64,000 nucleotides of DNA from JANXSS01 sp040385645 (GTDB lineage: Bacteria; Pseudomonadota; Gammaproteobacteria; Burkholderiales; Burkholderiaceae_D). A program made the translations under genes and the position numbers. The DNA is taken from NCBI GenBank assembly GCA_040385645.1, contig JAZKGZ010000004.1, positions 1 to 64,000 of the forward strand, read 5' to 3'. Each line of letters opens with the position of its first letter. Position 1 is the first letter of the stretch. Shown piece after piece: positions 8,320-18,561 of this stretch. The notes under the pieces are model-generated. The model had not been told where the DNA came from. It saw only the letters and a program-made list of their open reading frames with translations, and did not search any database.

Positions 8320-9804
8320 TCAGGAGGCCAAGGTTTTGACGATCGCATTCGCGCATGCGGTCATCAATGGCCCGGGCAGCAGGCCGAGCACAAGCACCAA
8401 ACCACCATTGATACTCAAGGCGACCGCCATATCGGGCGTCGGTTTTATCTTCGTGGTATCCAGCGGCTCGTCGAAATACATGACCTTGACGATGCGCAAA
8501 TAATAGAACGCACCGATCAGCGAAAACAATACGGCGACGATGGCAAGCCAGATTTGCCCGGTGCCAAGCACTGCCTGCAATACCGATAATTTTGCATAGA
8601 ATCCCATCACAGGCGGAATGCCCGCCAGCGAAAACATCAGTAACAACATCACTAGTGCAAACCAAGGACTACGCTGATTCAGTCCTTTGAAGTCTTCGAT
8701 GTTTTCAGCTTCGAAACCTGAACGGGCCAGCAGCATGATCACGCCGAAGGTACCGAGCGTCGTCAGCACGTACGTAACTGAGTAGAACATCGCTGAGCTA
8801 TAGGCGTTCGCTGCGGAAAAAATATTGCCGTTGACGACACCGGCAAGCAAGCCGAGCAACATGAAACCCGTTTGCGAAATCGTGGAATACGCCAGCATGC
8901 GCTTGAGATTGGTCTGTGCAATCGCAGCGAGATTACCGACTGCCATCGACATAACAGCCAGCACCGTCAGCATCTGTTGCCAGTCGATTGCCAACGGCAG
9001 CAGCCCCTCCACCAACAAGCGGATACAGATAGCAAAAGCCGCCAATTTCGGTGCCGCACCTAAGAGCAACGTCACTGCAGTGGGCGCACCTTGATACACG
9101 TCGGGAACCCACATGTGAAACGGAGCCGCACCGAGTTTGAAAGCAAGCCCAGCCACCAGAAAAACCACGCCGAATACCAGGATGTTTTTATCCAGCACCG
9201 GTGAAGAAGCCGCTTTTGCTACTTCGGTCAGATCCAGCGAACCGGTGGCACCGTACAACATTGAAATACCGTATAACAGGAAACCCGAAGACAGGGCACC
9301 AAGTATGAAAAACTTCATTGCCGCTTCGGTCGACTGCGTGTAGTTGCGGCGTAGTGCTACCAGCGCGTACAGAGACAACGACATCAATTCCAGACCAAGA
9401 TAAATTACTAAAAAATTATTCCCGGAAATCATGATCATTTGCCCGAGCAGTGCGAACAAAGCGAGTACGTAGAATTCACCACCTAATTCGCTGCCGAGCA
9501 TGCCGCGATCGGTCGCATATTGCCTGGAGTAGATCAATGTCAAACCGACCGCGACATAGGAAAACACTTTCAGCAAACTCGACATCGCATCGGACACGAA
9601 CATATTGCTGAACGTGTAGACGGTGGCACCGCTCATCACATCACCGATGCTCATCCAGGCACAAACACCGAGCGTAACCAAGGAGAGCAAATACGTAATA
9701 TGGCGCTTGGCATCGCTCAAGAACATGTCGATCAAAAGAATCGACGAGGCTGCGATAACCAGAAAAATCTCCGGCAGCGCTGGAAGCAAGTTGATGTTAT
9801 TCAT
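8320..9804 (-). CDS. nuoN: NADH-quinone oxidoreductase subunit N
   Basis: Antiporter-like proton-pumping subunit of Complex I in the inner membrane, last of the 14 nuo genes. The 494 residues are almost entirely hydrophobic helices (about 14). The Mrp-type core includes VIYLGLELMSLSLYALVALR with the channel glutamate near the start, and a Lys in GLAFKLGAAPFHMWVPDVYQ in the broken-helix region. It follows nuoM by 7 bases. Length agrees with the family. Confidence 0.97.
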   Translation of the reverse strand: MNNINLLPALPEIFLVIAASSILLIDMFLSDAKRHITYLLSLVTLGVCAWMSIGDVMSGATVYTFSNMFVSDAMSSLLKVFSYVAVGLTLIYSRQYATDRGMLGSELGGEFYVLALFALLGQMIMISGNNFLVIYLGLELMSLSLYALVALRRNYTQSTEAAMKFFILGALSSGFLLYGISMLYGATGSLDLTEVAKAASSPVLDKNILVFGVVFLVAGLAFKLGAAPFHMWVPDVYQGAPTAVTLLLGAAPKLAAFAICIRLLVEGLLPLAIDWQQMLTVLAVMSMAVGNLAAIAQTNLKRMLAYSTISQTGFMLLGLLAGVVNGNIFSAANAYSSAMFYSVTYVLTTLGTFGVIMLLARSGFEAENIEDFKGLNQRSPWFALVMLLLMFSLAGIPPVMGFYAKLSVLQAVLGTGQIWLAIVAVLFSLIGAFYYLRIVKVMYFDEPLDTTKIKPTPDMAVALSINGGLVLVLGLLPGPLMTACANAIVKTLAS

Positions 9805-9811
9805 GTTTTAT

Positions 9812-11299
9812 TTATTGCGCTTTGGAGACAGCCACGTGCTTTAATAAATCGTCGACCGATACCTGCATCGCATCGGTAAACGGTGCCGGGTAGAGGCCCA
9901 TGGCGATGACGGCGATGGCGAGCACGCCAAGCATGAAAAATTCACGCCGGTTGAGGTCGGTCAGGGCTGCCACATTCGGATTGCCGACCGCGCCGAAAAT
10001 TACTCGCTTGACCAGCCACAACGAATAAGCAGCACCGAAGATCAGCGCGGTTGCTGCGAGCAGACCGATCCAGAAATTGAACTTGATCGCGCCTAAAATC
10101 ACCATGAATTCACCAACGAAGCCGGAAGTCGCCGGCAGGCCGCAATTAGCCAGAGAAAACAACACGAACAGCGCGGCGAATTTCGGCATGGTATTGACGA
10201 CACCGCCGTAATCGGCAATTTGTCGGGAGTGCATACGGTCGTACAGCACGCCGATACAGAGAAACATCGCGCCGGAAACGAAACCGTGCGAGATCATTTG
10301 CATCAAACCACCCTGCACCGCCATATCGTTGAAAACGAAAAACCCGAGTGTGACAAACCCCATATGCGCGATCGATGAATAAGCCACCAATTTTTTCATA
10401 TCGGTTTGTACCAACGCCACTAGGCCGATGTAGATCACGGCGACGAGCGATAGGGTGATCATGAACCCCGACAAATAATGGCTGGCATCCGGCGTGATCG
10501 GTAGTGAAAACCGTAGAAAACCATAACCACCGAGCTTAAGCATGATCGCCGCCAGTACAACCGAGCCACCGGTAGGTGCCTCGACGTGTGCATCCGGTAG
10601 CCAGGTATGCACCGGCCACATCGGCACTTTGACAGCAAAGGCCATAAGAAACGCCAGGAACAACATGATTTGGACATCCAGTGCCAGCGGCAGTTGCTGC
10701 CATGTAAGGATGTCGAAGCTGTTGCCAGCCTTGAAATAGAGATACAAGATCGCTACCAACATCAGCAGCGAACCAAAAAAGGTGTAAAGAAAAAATTTGA
10801 TCGAGGCATAGACGCGATTGGCACCGCCCCAGACGCCGATGATGATGAACATCGGTATGAGGGTCGATTCGAAAAATACGTAGAACAGCAAACCATCGAG
10901 CGCGCAGAACACACCGATCATCAATCCCGAAAGTATCAGGAATGCACCCATATACTGCGAAACACGTTTTTGAATGACTTCCCAGCCGGCGATCACGACA
11001 ATGACCGTGATGAATGCGGTCAGGGGTATGAACCATAAAGACAAACCGTCGATGCCAAGCTGGTAAAAAATATTCAGCCGGGCGATCCAGGCGTGTTTTT
11101 CGACGAACTGCATACCATGGGCAGCATTGTCGAAACCAGCGACGATCGGCAAGGTAACGGCAAAACTCGTTAATGCGCCGAAGAGCGAAATCCAGCGTGC
11201 CATGCTCGGCTTATCCTTGCCGATGGCGAGTACCAATATACCAAACGCGATCGGGCACCAGATTGCAAGGCTCAACAACGGAAAATTTGACTGCATCAT
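9812..11299 (-). CDS. nuoM: NADH-quinone oxidoreductase subunit M
   Basis: Second antiporter-like membrane subunit of Complex I, 495 residues. The helix VFFESTLIPMFIIIGVWGG carries the conserved channel Glu, and AFAVKVPMWPVHTWLPDAH the conserved Lys and the HTWLPDAHVEAP signature of the proton-translocating family. It is 36 bases downstream of nuoL and 7 bases upstream of nuoN, so translation is probably coupled with nuoN. Confidence 0.97.
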   Translation of the reverse strand: MMQSNFPLLSLAIWCPIAFGILVLAIGKDKPSMARWISLFGALTSFAVTLPIVAGFDNAAHGMQFVEKHAWIARLNIFYQLGIDGLSLWFIPLTAFITVIVVIAGWEVIQKRVSQYMGAFLILSGLMIGVFCALDGLLFYVFFESTLIPMFIIIGVWGGANRVYASIKFFLYTFFGSLLMLVAILYLYFKAGNSFDILTWQQLPLALDVQIMLFLAFLMAFAVKVPMWPVHTWLPDAHVEAPTGGSVVLAAIMLKLGGYGFLRFSLPITPDASHYLSGFMITLSLVAVIYIGLVALVQTDMKKLVAYSSIAHMGFVTLGFFVFNDMAVQGGLMQMISHGFVSGAMFLCIGVLYDRMHSRQIADYGGVVNTMPKFAALFVLFSLANCGLPATSGFVGEFMVILGAIKFNFWIGLLAATALIFGAAYSLWLVKRVIFGAVGNPNVAALTDLNRREFFMLGVLAIAVIAMGLYPAPFTDAMQVSVDDLLKHVAVSKAQ

Positions 11300-11335
11300 A
11301 ATTATTATTGGGTTCGGGCCACTAAACGACGGCGA

Positions 11336-13405
11336 CTATCTGGCGAAGGAAAACGGCAGCGGCAACGGCATGAACCAGGTCAGAAAACCAAGTACGCCGA
11401 GGATCATTACGAATGCGTAATGGTAGATGTAACCGGATTGCAAGGATCTGATGAAGCGAGAAAACCAACCGACGACCCTGGCACTGCCGTTGACGGCAAA
11501 GCCATCGATGAAGGCTTTATCGCCGACCCGCCAGAGTCCGCCGCCAAGCAAGCGCGCACCGCCGGAAAATACGACGTCGTTGAACTTATCCAGGTAGTAC
11601 TTGTTGTCGAGTAGCGTGTGCAAAAACCGTAATTTCGAATAGAACCAGGCCGGCACGCGGGGATTTACCAGATAGCAATACCACGCACTCACCACGCCAC
11701 CAAGTGCCAGCCAGAACGGTGCGGTGCTCAATCCGTGGATCGCCATCTCTGTGGCACCTTGAAAGTCGGCGGTCAGCTTCGCCATCGCACCGTGCGAAGG
11801 ATTGACGGTGATCACACCGTTGAAGAAGTTCCCGAACAACATGGGTTCTATCGTGAAGTAACCGATTAATACCGAGGGGATCGCCAGCAATATCAGTGGC
11901 AGTTTTACGACCCATGGTGCTTTGCCCGGCTTTTCGCCCGGAGCCAGGCCGTGATGTGCATCGTGGTCAGCATGGTCATCTGTAGCGACATGATGATGGT
12001 CATCGTGTTCCATATGAGATTTGCCGAAGCGCTCTTTGCCATGAAAAACCAGGAATACCATACGGAACGAGTAAAAGGCAGTCACGAACACACCGGCCAG
12101 TACGGCGAAATTGGCGAAACCGGCACCGGGCAATGTGGTGGCGTGCACTGCTTCGATAATGCTGTCCTTGGAGTAGAAACCTGAAAAAAACGGTGTGCCT
12201 ATCAATGCCAGCGATCCAAGTAGCGAAGTGATCCAGGTGATGGGCATGTACTTGCGTAGGCCACCCATGTTGCGGATATCCTGATCGTGATGCATGCCGA
12301 TGATGACGGCACCGGCGGCGAGAAACAGTAGCGCTTTGAAAAACGCGTGCGTCATTAGATGGAACACGGCGATTGAATAGGCCGATGCGCCCAATGCCAC
12401 AGTCATGTAACCGAGCTGCGAAAGCGTCGAGTAAGCCACGACCCGCTTGATGTCGTTTTGAATAATTCCCAGAAAACCCATGAACAGTGCGGTAATCGAA
12501 CCGATCACCATGATGAACGATAGAGCGGTATCGGACAGCTCGAACAACGGCGACATGCGGGCGACCATGAAAATACCGGCGGTGACCATGGTCGCCGCGT
12601 GGATCAGCGCAGAAATCGGTGTCGGTCCTTCCATGGAATCGGGTAACCAGACGTGCAATGGAAATTGCGCCGACTTACCCATCGCACCCACAAACAGGCA
12701 AATACAGGCCACCGTCAGCAACATCCAATCTGTTCCAGGCAGCGTTAATTGAGCCAGCGCTTCTTTCTTGGCGAATACGCTTGCGTAATCCATCGACCCG
12801 GCGTACGCCATCAATAAGCCAATACCTAGGATGAACCCGAAATCACCGACACGGTTGACCAAAAAAGCCTTCATGTTGGCAAAGATGGCAGTCGGCTTGG
12901 TGTACCAGAAGCCGATCAACAGATAGGAGACGAGGCCGACCGCCTCCCAGCCGAAAAACAGCTGCAGAAAGTTGTTGCTCATTACCAGCATCAGCATGGC
13001 AAATGTGAAGAGCGAAATGTACGAGAAGAAGCGGTTGTAACCTGGATCGTCTTTCATGTACCCGATGGTGTAGACATGCACCATGAGGGAGACGAATGTC
13101 ACCACACACATCATCATCGCCGTCAAGCTATCGACTAGAAAACCGACCTCCAACTTCATGCCGGCAACCGTCATCCAGGTATAGAGCGACCCGTTATACG
13201 TAGCACCGTCGAGCACGGCACGCAGCGTATCGAGCGAAATCAGAAGCGCGACCAATACACCGAGAATGGTTGCCGTGTGCGCCACCTTGCGGCCGACCAT
13301 GTTGCCAAAAAATCGGGTACCGAGCAATCCAGCGATCGCAGCGCCTGCCAGCGGAGCCATGGGTACAGCCAGTAACAGGCTAGGGTTGAGTTGCCCCGTC
13401 ATCAT
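11336..13405 (-). CDS. nuoL: NADH-quinone oxidoreductase subunit L
   Basis: Largest antiporter-like subunit (689 residues), with the long lateral helix near its C-terminus that braces the pumping modules. Family motifs include FFGWEAVGLVSYLLIGFW and GKSAQFPLHVWLPDSMEGPT. A loop at about 463-487 (near plus positions 11945-12017) is strikingly rich in His and Asp (HMEHDDHHHVATDDHADHDA), lying between transmembrane helices. Such a loop is not part of the catalytic fold and could bind metal or simply be a lineage-specific linker. The gene lies between nuoK (118-nt gap) and nuoM. Confidence 0.97.
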   Translation of the reverse strand: MMTGQLNPSLLLAVPMAPLAGAAIAGLLGTRFFGNMVGRKVAHTATILGVLVALLISLDTLRAVLDGATYNGSLYTWMTVAGMKLEVGFLVDSLTAMMMCVVTFVSLMVHVYTIGYMKDDPGYNRFFSYISLFTFAMLMLVMSNNFLQLFFGWEAVGLVSYLLIGFWYTKPTAIFANMKAFLVNRVGDFGFILGIGLLMAYAGSMDYASVFAKKEALAQLTLPGTDWMLLTVACICLFVGAMGKSAQFPLHVWLPDSMEGPTPISALIHAATMVTAGIFMVARMSPLFELSDTALSFIMVIGSITALFMGFLGIIQNDIKRVVAYSTLSQLGYMTVALGASAYSIAVFHLMTHAFFKALLFLAAGAVIIGMHHDQDIRNMGGLRKYMPITWITSLLGSLALIGTPFFSGFYSKDSIIEAVHATTLPGAGFANFAVLAGVFVTAFYSFRMVFLVFHGKERFGKSHMEHDDHHHVATDDHADHDAHHGLAPGEKPGKAPWVVKLPLILLAIPSVLIGYFTIEPMLFGNFFNGVITVNPSHGAMAKLTADFQGATEMAIHGLSTAPFWLALGGVVSAWYCYLVNPRVPAWFYSKLRFLHTLLDNKYYLDKFNDVVFSGGARLLGGGLWRVGDKAFIDGFAVNGSARVVGWFSRFIRSLQSGYIYHYAFVMILGVLGFLTWFMPLPLPFSFAR

Positions 13406-13524
13406 GAAGCCTTGTGGTTATTTTTGTCAGAAAACTTGTGAAAAACATCGCCGGCAGAATCGCCAGAATTCTCGAGTGCAGACGGTTCGAATGCAAATAA
13501 GGTCTGCTGCAGGCGCACCACCAT

Positions 13525-13833
13525 TCAACCTTTCAAGCTGTCGAGATCCTCGACATTGATGGTGTCGAGATTGCGGAACAGTACCACCAGGATCGCTAAT
13601 CCGATTGCAGATTCTGCAGCTGCCACAGTAAGAATAAAAAATACGAAAATTTGCCCTGCGGCATCACCTAGATAATGTGAGAACGCGATGAAATTCATGT
13701 TCACGGCAAGAAGCATCAACTCGATTGCCATAAGCAGGACAATGATGTTCTTGCGGTTCATGAAGATACCAACAATGGAAATCGCGAACAGGATCGCTCC
13801 GAGAACCAAGTAATGCGAGAGAGTTAAAGCCAC
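13525..13833 (-). CDS. nuoK: NADH-quinone oxidoreductase subunit K
   Basis: Small MrpC-like membrane subunit of 102 residues with three transmembrane helices. The two buried glutamates needed for proton transfer are visible, in MAIELMLLAVNM and AAAESAIGLAI. It starts 12 bases after nuoJ. Length and composition are normal. Confidence 0.97.
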   Translation of the reverse strand: MALTLSHYLVLGAILFAISIVGIFMNRKNIIVLLMAIELMLLAVNMNFIAFSHYLGDAAGQIFVFFILTVAAAESAIGLAILVVLFRNLDTINVEDLDSLKG

Positions 13834-13845
13834 GTCGATTCCTTA

Positions 13846-14460
13846 TTATTTTTGTGGTGGCGCATCGTGGCGCTCGCTCGGCTGCATGCTGACGATCCGG
13901 ACACGATCACGAGCCTTGACCTTGACAGCGGCCGACGGTGAAAAATATTTGCTGTCTTTGCGTTTGCGAATCGTCAGTGCCACTGCAGCGATGATCGCAA
14001 CCAGCAAAATCACCGCGGCGATTTCGAAAGCGTAGACATATTCCGTGTAGATAAGCTTCCCGAGTTCTTTGGTGTTGCCGATCGTGTCGGCCGCAGCGGG
14101 AACGCCGACATCGGACCTGAAGCTGCTAAGCAGCACCGCGGACATTTCCAGCACGATTAATACGCCGATGACAGCTGCGAAAGGTAGATAGCCCCAAAAC
14201 CCCTCACGCATTTTGTCGATATTTATATCGAGCATCATCACCACGAACAGAAACAGCACCATGACCGCGCCGACATATACCAGCACTAGCACGATGGCAA
14301 GAAATTCGGCTTTCAACAGCATCCAGATTGCGGCAGCAGAAAAAAACGACAATACTAAATACAGCGCTGCATGCACCGGATTCCGATCCGTAATCACGCG
14401 GGTGGCAGCGACGATCAAGATCAGCGAAAAAGCGTAAAACAATACAGTTTTAAATTCCAT
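13846..14460 (-). CDS. nuoJ: NADH-quinone oxidoreductase subunit J
   Basis: Membrane subunit of 204 residues with five predicted helices; the third helix region (LVLVYVGAVMVLFLFVVMML) contains the pi-bulge signature linked to coupling of quinone reduction to pumping. A basic, probably cytoplasmic tail of about 40 residues (KRKDSKYFSPSAAVKVKARD and on) extends beyond the last helix. Located between nuoI (123-nt gap, no gene seen in it) and nuoK. Confidence 0.96.
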   Translation of the reverse strand: MEFKTVLFYAFSLILIVAATRVITDRNPVHAALYLVLSFFSAAAIWMLLKAEFLAIVLVLVYVGAVMVLFLFVVMMLDINIDKMREGFWGYLPFAAVIGVLIVLEMSAVLLSSFRSDVGVPAAADTIGNTKELGKLIYTEYVYAFEIAAVILLVAIIAAVALTIRKRKDSKYFSPSAAVKVKARDRVRIVSMQPSERHDAPPQK

Positions 14461-14583
14461 GACGGCGCAGACGAGACAACTGAAAATTATGGGATGAACA
14501 ACGCATCGAGTGCAGCAGATACGTGTACGACCGGTACAAAAAATACAGAAAGCGCGACTGAGATATGGTCGAATCGAAGTGCA

Positions 14584-15075
14584 TCAACGGTACCGGGCGT
14601 CCGCGGTACGGGCCGCGGCGATTTCGGGCTCATATCGATCACCGACGGCCAGCAACATTTCCTTCGTAAAAAATAGATCGCCGCGCTTTTCGCCGTGGTA
14701 CTCCAGGACGTGCGTTTCGACGATTGAATCGACCGGGCAAGATTCTTCGCAAAATCCGCAAAAAATACACTTAGTCAAATCGATGTCATAGCGCGTCGTG
14801 CGCCGGCTACCGTCGTCGCGCTGCTCGGATTCGATCGTGATCGCCATGGCGGGACATACTGCCTCACAAAGTTTGCAGGCAATGCATCGCTCTTCGCCGT
14901 TAGGATAGCGACGCAATGCATGCAATCCACGAAAGCGCGGCGAATACGGTGTCTTTTCCTCTGGAAATTGCACCGTGATCTTGCGAGCGAACATATATTT
15001 TCCGGTCAGCGCCAAACCCTTGAAGAGCTCCCGCAGCATCAGGCTACCGAAAAAATCCTTGATTGCTTCCATCAT
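14584..15075 (-). CDS. nuoI: NADH-quinone oxidoreductase subunit I (two [4Fe-4S] clusters)
   Basis: Peripheral ferredoxin-like subunit carrying clusters N6a and N6b. The 163 residues contain two 8-Fe ferredoxin motifs, CIACKLCEAVCP and CIFCGFCEESCP. An N-terminal amphipathic stretch (IKDFFGSLMLRELFKGLALT) anchors it at the membrane arm next to NuoH. It starts 21 bases after nuoH. Confidence 0.98.
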   Translation of the reverse strand: MMEAIKDFFGSLMLRELFKGLALTGKYMFARKITVQFPEEKTPYSPRFRGLHALRRYPNGEERCIACKLCEAVCPAMAITIESEQRDDGSRRTTRYDIDLTKCIFCGFCEESCPVDSIVETHVLEYHGEKRGDLFFTKEMLLAVGDRYEPEIAAARTADARYR

Positions 15076-15096
15076 AAGCCTCGAATGGTTGACTGC

Positions 15097-16188
15097 TTAC
15101 TTCCAAATGTTCCAGGGAGTTTGAATCCAGGCAGCGACCAGCACCAGATAGGCCAGGGTCAGCGGAATGAAAATCTTCCAGCCCAGCCGCATGATCTGAT
15201 CGTACCGATAGCGCGGAAAAGACGCACGAACCCAGACAAAAATCGACACCACTAAAAATGTTTTGATGCCCAACCAGATCCACCCAGGCAAATAAGCCAT
15301 CAAGCCCAATACCGGCACCTGTGCCCCGATCGGTGAATTCCAGCCACCGAGAAACATCAATGATGCCAATGCGGAGATCAAAATCATGTTGGCGTATTCA
15401 GCCAGGAAAAACATGGCAAACGACATGCCTGAATATTCGACCATGTGACCGGCGACGATTTCGGACTCACCCTCGACGACGTCGAACGGATGCCGGTTGG
15501 TTTCGGCAATGCCCGAAATAATGTAGACGCCGAACATCGGTAGCAACGGCAACCAATTCCAGGAGAGGAAATTAAGCCCCATATCGCTGAAGTAACCGGT
15601 CGTCTGCCGCATCACGATATCGGTGAAATTCAGGCTGCCCGATACCATCAGCACGATCACGAGCACGAAGCCCATCGAGATTTCATACGACACCATTTGC
15701 GCCGAAGCACGCATCGCACCCAAGAACGCGTATTTGGAGTTCGAGGCCCAGCCGGCGATGATGACGCCATACACTTCCAGCGACATGATCGCCATCACGA
15801 AAAGCAACCCGGCGTTAATATTCGCCAGCGCCACTTCCGGCCCGAACGGTACCACTACCCAAGCTGCCAGAGCAGGCATGATCGTCATCACCGGTGCGAT
15901 TACGAACAACGCCTTGTTGGCCTTGGCCGGAATAATAATTTCCTTCAACAGCAACTTCAATGCATCCGCAATCGGCTGAAACAGACCTGCCGGCCCGACG
16001 CGATTCGGTCCGATTCGCACATGCATCCAACCGATCATCTTACGTTCCCACAAGGTAAGGTAGGCGACCGAGCCCATGATCGGTAAAACGATGCCGATAA
16101 TTTTTGCCAGATTCCAAACCAGTGGCCAAAAATATCCGAAGATATTTTGGCCGGTAGCATGGATGGACAACAGCATCTGATCCATCAA
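15097..16188 (-). CDS. nuoH: NADH-quinone oxidoreductase subunit H
   Basis: Membrane subunit that forms the quinone chamber with NuoB and NuoD. 363 residues, about eight transmembrane helices. The signature ERKMIGWMHVRIGPNRVGP and the acidic loop ETNRHPFDVVEGESEIVAG are both present. Its ATG overlaps the nuoG stop by four bases (16185-16188). Confidence 0.97.
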   Translation of the reverse strand: MMDQMLLSIHATGQNIFGYFWPLVWNLAKIIGIVLPIMGSVAYLTLWERKMIGWMHVRIGPNRVGPAGLFQPIADALKLLLKEIIIPAKANKALFVIAPVMTIMPALAAWVVVPFGPEVALANINAGLLFVMAIMSLEVYGVIIAGWASNSKYAFLGAMRASAQMVSYEISMGFVLVIVLMVSGSLNFTDIVMRQTTGYFSDMGLNFLSWNWLPLLPMFGVYIISGIAETNRHPFDVVEGESEIVAGHMVEYSGMSFAMFFLAEYANMILISALASLMFLGGWNSPIGAQVPVLGLMAYLPGWIWLGIKTFLVVSIFVWVRASFPRYRYDQIMRLGWKIFIPLTLAYLVLVAAWIQTPWNIWK

Positions 16189-18545
16189 GCGATCTCCACA
16201 CTAATCGGGCCGAACATTGCACCGAGCGCTGCGGTTGTTGCGTGAGAAGCCGCTACGCGTACGACATTAGCCGGAAGGGTATCGTCTATGAGCGTTTCCA
16301 GAGTCACGAAACCAGCTTCCTGGGTCACTTTCAGCAATGCACCTTGCTTGATATTCATCTGCTGCGCCAAGATGCCGGATACGTGCACTCGTGGTGCCTG
16401 GGCATCCCTCGTTTCCTGCAATGCATTTGCGCGTCGAACGATGGCGTCGCTGAAGTAAATCGGCACATCGGCCACGCGCTCTAACTTGAGGCTGGTGGCC
16501 GAATCTGCAGTGTCGAATAGACCTGGCGGGGCTATGCCACTGAGGTTGTTGAGTCGTGCCGCCAAGTCGGGTGATGCATGCTCAGCGCCCGAACCTTTAC
16601 CACCCAAGATTTCACTGCGAACCGCTTCGGCATTGTCGTACTCAAAATTAGGCAAACCGAGCAAATTACCTAATACGCGCAAAACTTTCCAGCCAGGACG
16701 CGTTTCACCGAGTGGTTTGACCGTACCGTTAAAACTCTGCGCCCTACCCTCACAATTGACGAACGTGCCACCGGTTTCCGTAAAGGGTGAAATCGGCAAC
16801 ATGACGTCGGCGTAGTCGTCGCCATGCTTAAATGCCGACATAACGACCACCATCTCAGCCTGATTCAATGCAGCGCGTGCCGCTTGTGGATTGGCGCAAT
16901 CGAGTTCGGGCTCGGTATTGAATAGCACATACGCTTTCCTTGGTTGCGCAAAAAATTGCGCAGCGTTGCTTTCGTTTTCAGGCAAGGCATTCACCAGATA
17001 GCCGCCCACGGTATTGCCGCCTTCGGTGAGATACCCGAACTTCGCATCGGTATTCATCGCAATCCACTCGGCCGCAGCATGCAAGGCGCTTGCTTGAGGA
17101 TGGTTTGCAGCAGCATTGCCAAGCAAAATTGCCCTTGGTTCGCCTGACAGCAGACTTGCTGCCGTTTGCTTGGCAGCCGGTGAAATCTTGAGATCGGCCA
17201 CACCGGTTGGTGCAGCGATACCTTTGGCTTCCGCTATTGCCGCCATCACTTCGCCCAAGGCCGATAACCATTGCGAGGGTGCCTTGATCATCTTATTCGC
17301 GATCGGCATCAGCTGATCGTCATCGGTGGCGTGTAAGAGGCTGACGCTGCCACCTTGCTTGACCGCCTGACGCAGACGTGCTGCCAATAGCGGATGATCT
17401 TTGCGCAAAAAGGAGCCGATGACGAAAGCACGTTTCAAGTCGCCAAATTCAGTAATCGACATACCCAGCCAAGGCATGATTTTGCCGGAAAGCGCAAAGT
17501 CGGTTTGGCGCAGGCGAAAATCGATGTTTTCCGAGCCGAGACCGCGCATGAGCTTTTGCAGCAGATGCAACTCCTCCAGGGTCGAGCTTGGTGTGGCAAG
17601 CGTTGCCAGAGAATCTGCGCCGTGTTCGTGACGAATATTGCGCAAGCCGTGCGCCACATACTCCAAGGCGGTTTGCCAATCGGTCTGTTGCCAGTGCCCG
17701 TCCTGCTTGATCATCGGGCTGGTGAGCCGGTCCGGGCTATTCAAGCCTTCATAGGAAAAGCGATCGCGGTCCGATAACCAGCATTCATTGACCGCTTCGT
17801 TTTCCAGCGGCAGCACGCGCATGACCTTGGCACCCTTGACCTGAACCAAAAGATTCGATCCAAGGCTGTCATGCGGGCTCACAGATTTGCGCCGCGACAG
17901 CTCCCAAGTACGGGCGGAATAACGAAACGGCTTCGAAGTCAGTGCACCGACGGGGCAGAGGTCGATCATGTTGCCAGACACTTCCGAATCGACGGTTTTG
18001 CCGACGAACTGCACGATTTCCGCATGCTCGCCGCGGCCCAGCATGCCCAGCTCCATCACGCCGGCAACTTCCTGACCGAAGCGCACGCAGCGGGTACAGT
18101 GGATGCAACGGCTCATTTCCTTCATGCTAATGAGTGCACCACCATCTTTTGGTACGACCACCCGCTTTTCTTCCGTATAGCGGGATGCGGACTTACCATA
18201 GCCGACAGCAAGGTCCTGAAGCTGGCACTCGCCACCCTGATCGCAGATTGGGCAATCCAACGGATGATTGATCAGTAAAAATTCCATCACGCCTTTTTGC
18301 GCCTGCACTGCTTTCTCGCTATTGGAGCGCACGATCATGCCGGCTGATACCGGTGTGGCACAAGCCGGCAGAGGCTTTGGCGCTTTTTCCACCTCCACTA
18401 GGCACATGCGGCAATTCGCCGCGATCGACAGTTTTTTGTGATAGCAGAAGTGCGGGATGTAAGTCCCCAGCCTGTTGGCCGCGTCCATGATCATGCTGCC
18501 TTCCTGCACTTCAACCTTGACGCCGTCTATCTCAATTTCAACCAT
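16185..18545 (-). CDS. nuoG: NADH-quinone oxidoreductase subunit G
   Basis: Iron-sulfur subunit of the NADH-oxidising arm, 786 residues from the chosen start. The N-terminus has the [2Fe-2S] cysteines (first in FCYHKK, then CRMC and PAC), the HPLDCPICDQGGECQLQD site and CIHCTRC plus a later CPVG for the [4Fe-4S] clusters. The rest is a molybdopterin-oxidoreductase-like domain. At the position of the extra N7 cluster found in E. coli the sequence reads SVSPHDSLGSN, with no cysteines, so N7 is absent. The open frame extends upstream to 18641 into nuoF; the ATG at 18545 begins the family-typical MVEIEIDG and avoids the overlap. Confidence 0.96.
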   Translation of the reverse strand: MVEIEIDGVKVEVQEGSMIMDAANRLGTYIPHFCYHKKLSIAANCRMCLVEVEKAPKPLPACATPVSAGMIVRSNSEKAVQAQKGVMEFLLINHPLDCPICDQGGECQLQDLAVGYGKSASRYTEEKRVVVPKDGGALISMKEMSRCIHCTRCVRFGQEVAGVMELGMLGRGEHAEIVQFVGKTVDSEVSGNMIDLCPVGALTSKPFRYSARTWELSRRKSVSPHDSLGSNLLVQVKGAKVMRVLPLENEAVNECWLSDRDRFSYEGLNSPDRLTSPMIKQDGHWQQTDWQTALEYVAHGLRNIRHEHGADSLATLATPSSTLEELHLLQKLMRGLGSENIDFRLRQTDFALSGKIMPWLGMSITEFGDLKRAFVIGSFLRKDHPLLAARLRQAVKQGGSVSLLHATDDDQLMPIANKMIKAPSQWLSALGEVMAAIAEAKGIAAPTGVADLKISPAAKQTAASLLSGEPRAILLGNAAANHPQASALHAAAEWIAMNTDAKFGYLTEGGNTVGGYLVNALPENESNAAQFFAQPRKAYVLFNTEPELDCANPQAARAALNQAEMVVVMSAFKHGDDYADVMLPISPFTETGGTFVNCEGRAQSFNGTVKPLGETRPGWKVLRVLGNLLGLPNFEYDNAEAVRSEILGGKGSGAEHASPDLAARLNNLSGIAPPGLFDTADSATSLKLERVADVPIYFSDAIVRRANALQETRDAQAPRVHVSGILAQQMNIKQGALLKVTQEAGFVTLETLIDDTLPANVVRVAASHATTAALGAMFGPISVEIA

Positions 18546-18561
18546 GGCTATGCTTGTTGCC

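Noticed and set aside
16185..18545. Extra [4Fe-4S] cluster N7 in NuoG.
   Set aside because: The region reads SVSPHDSLGSN, with serines and no cysteines at the expected ligand positions.
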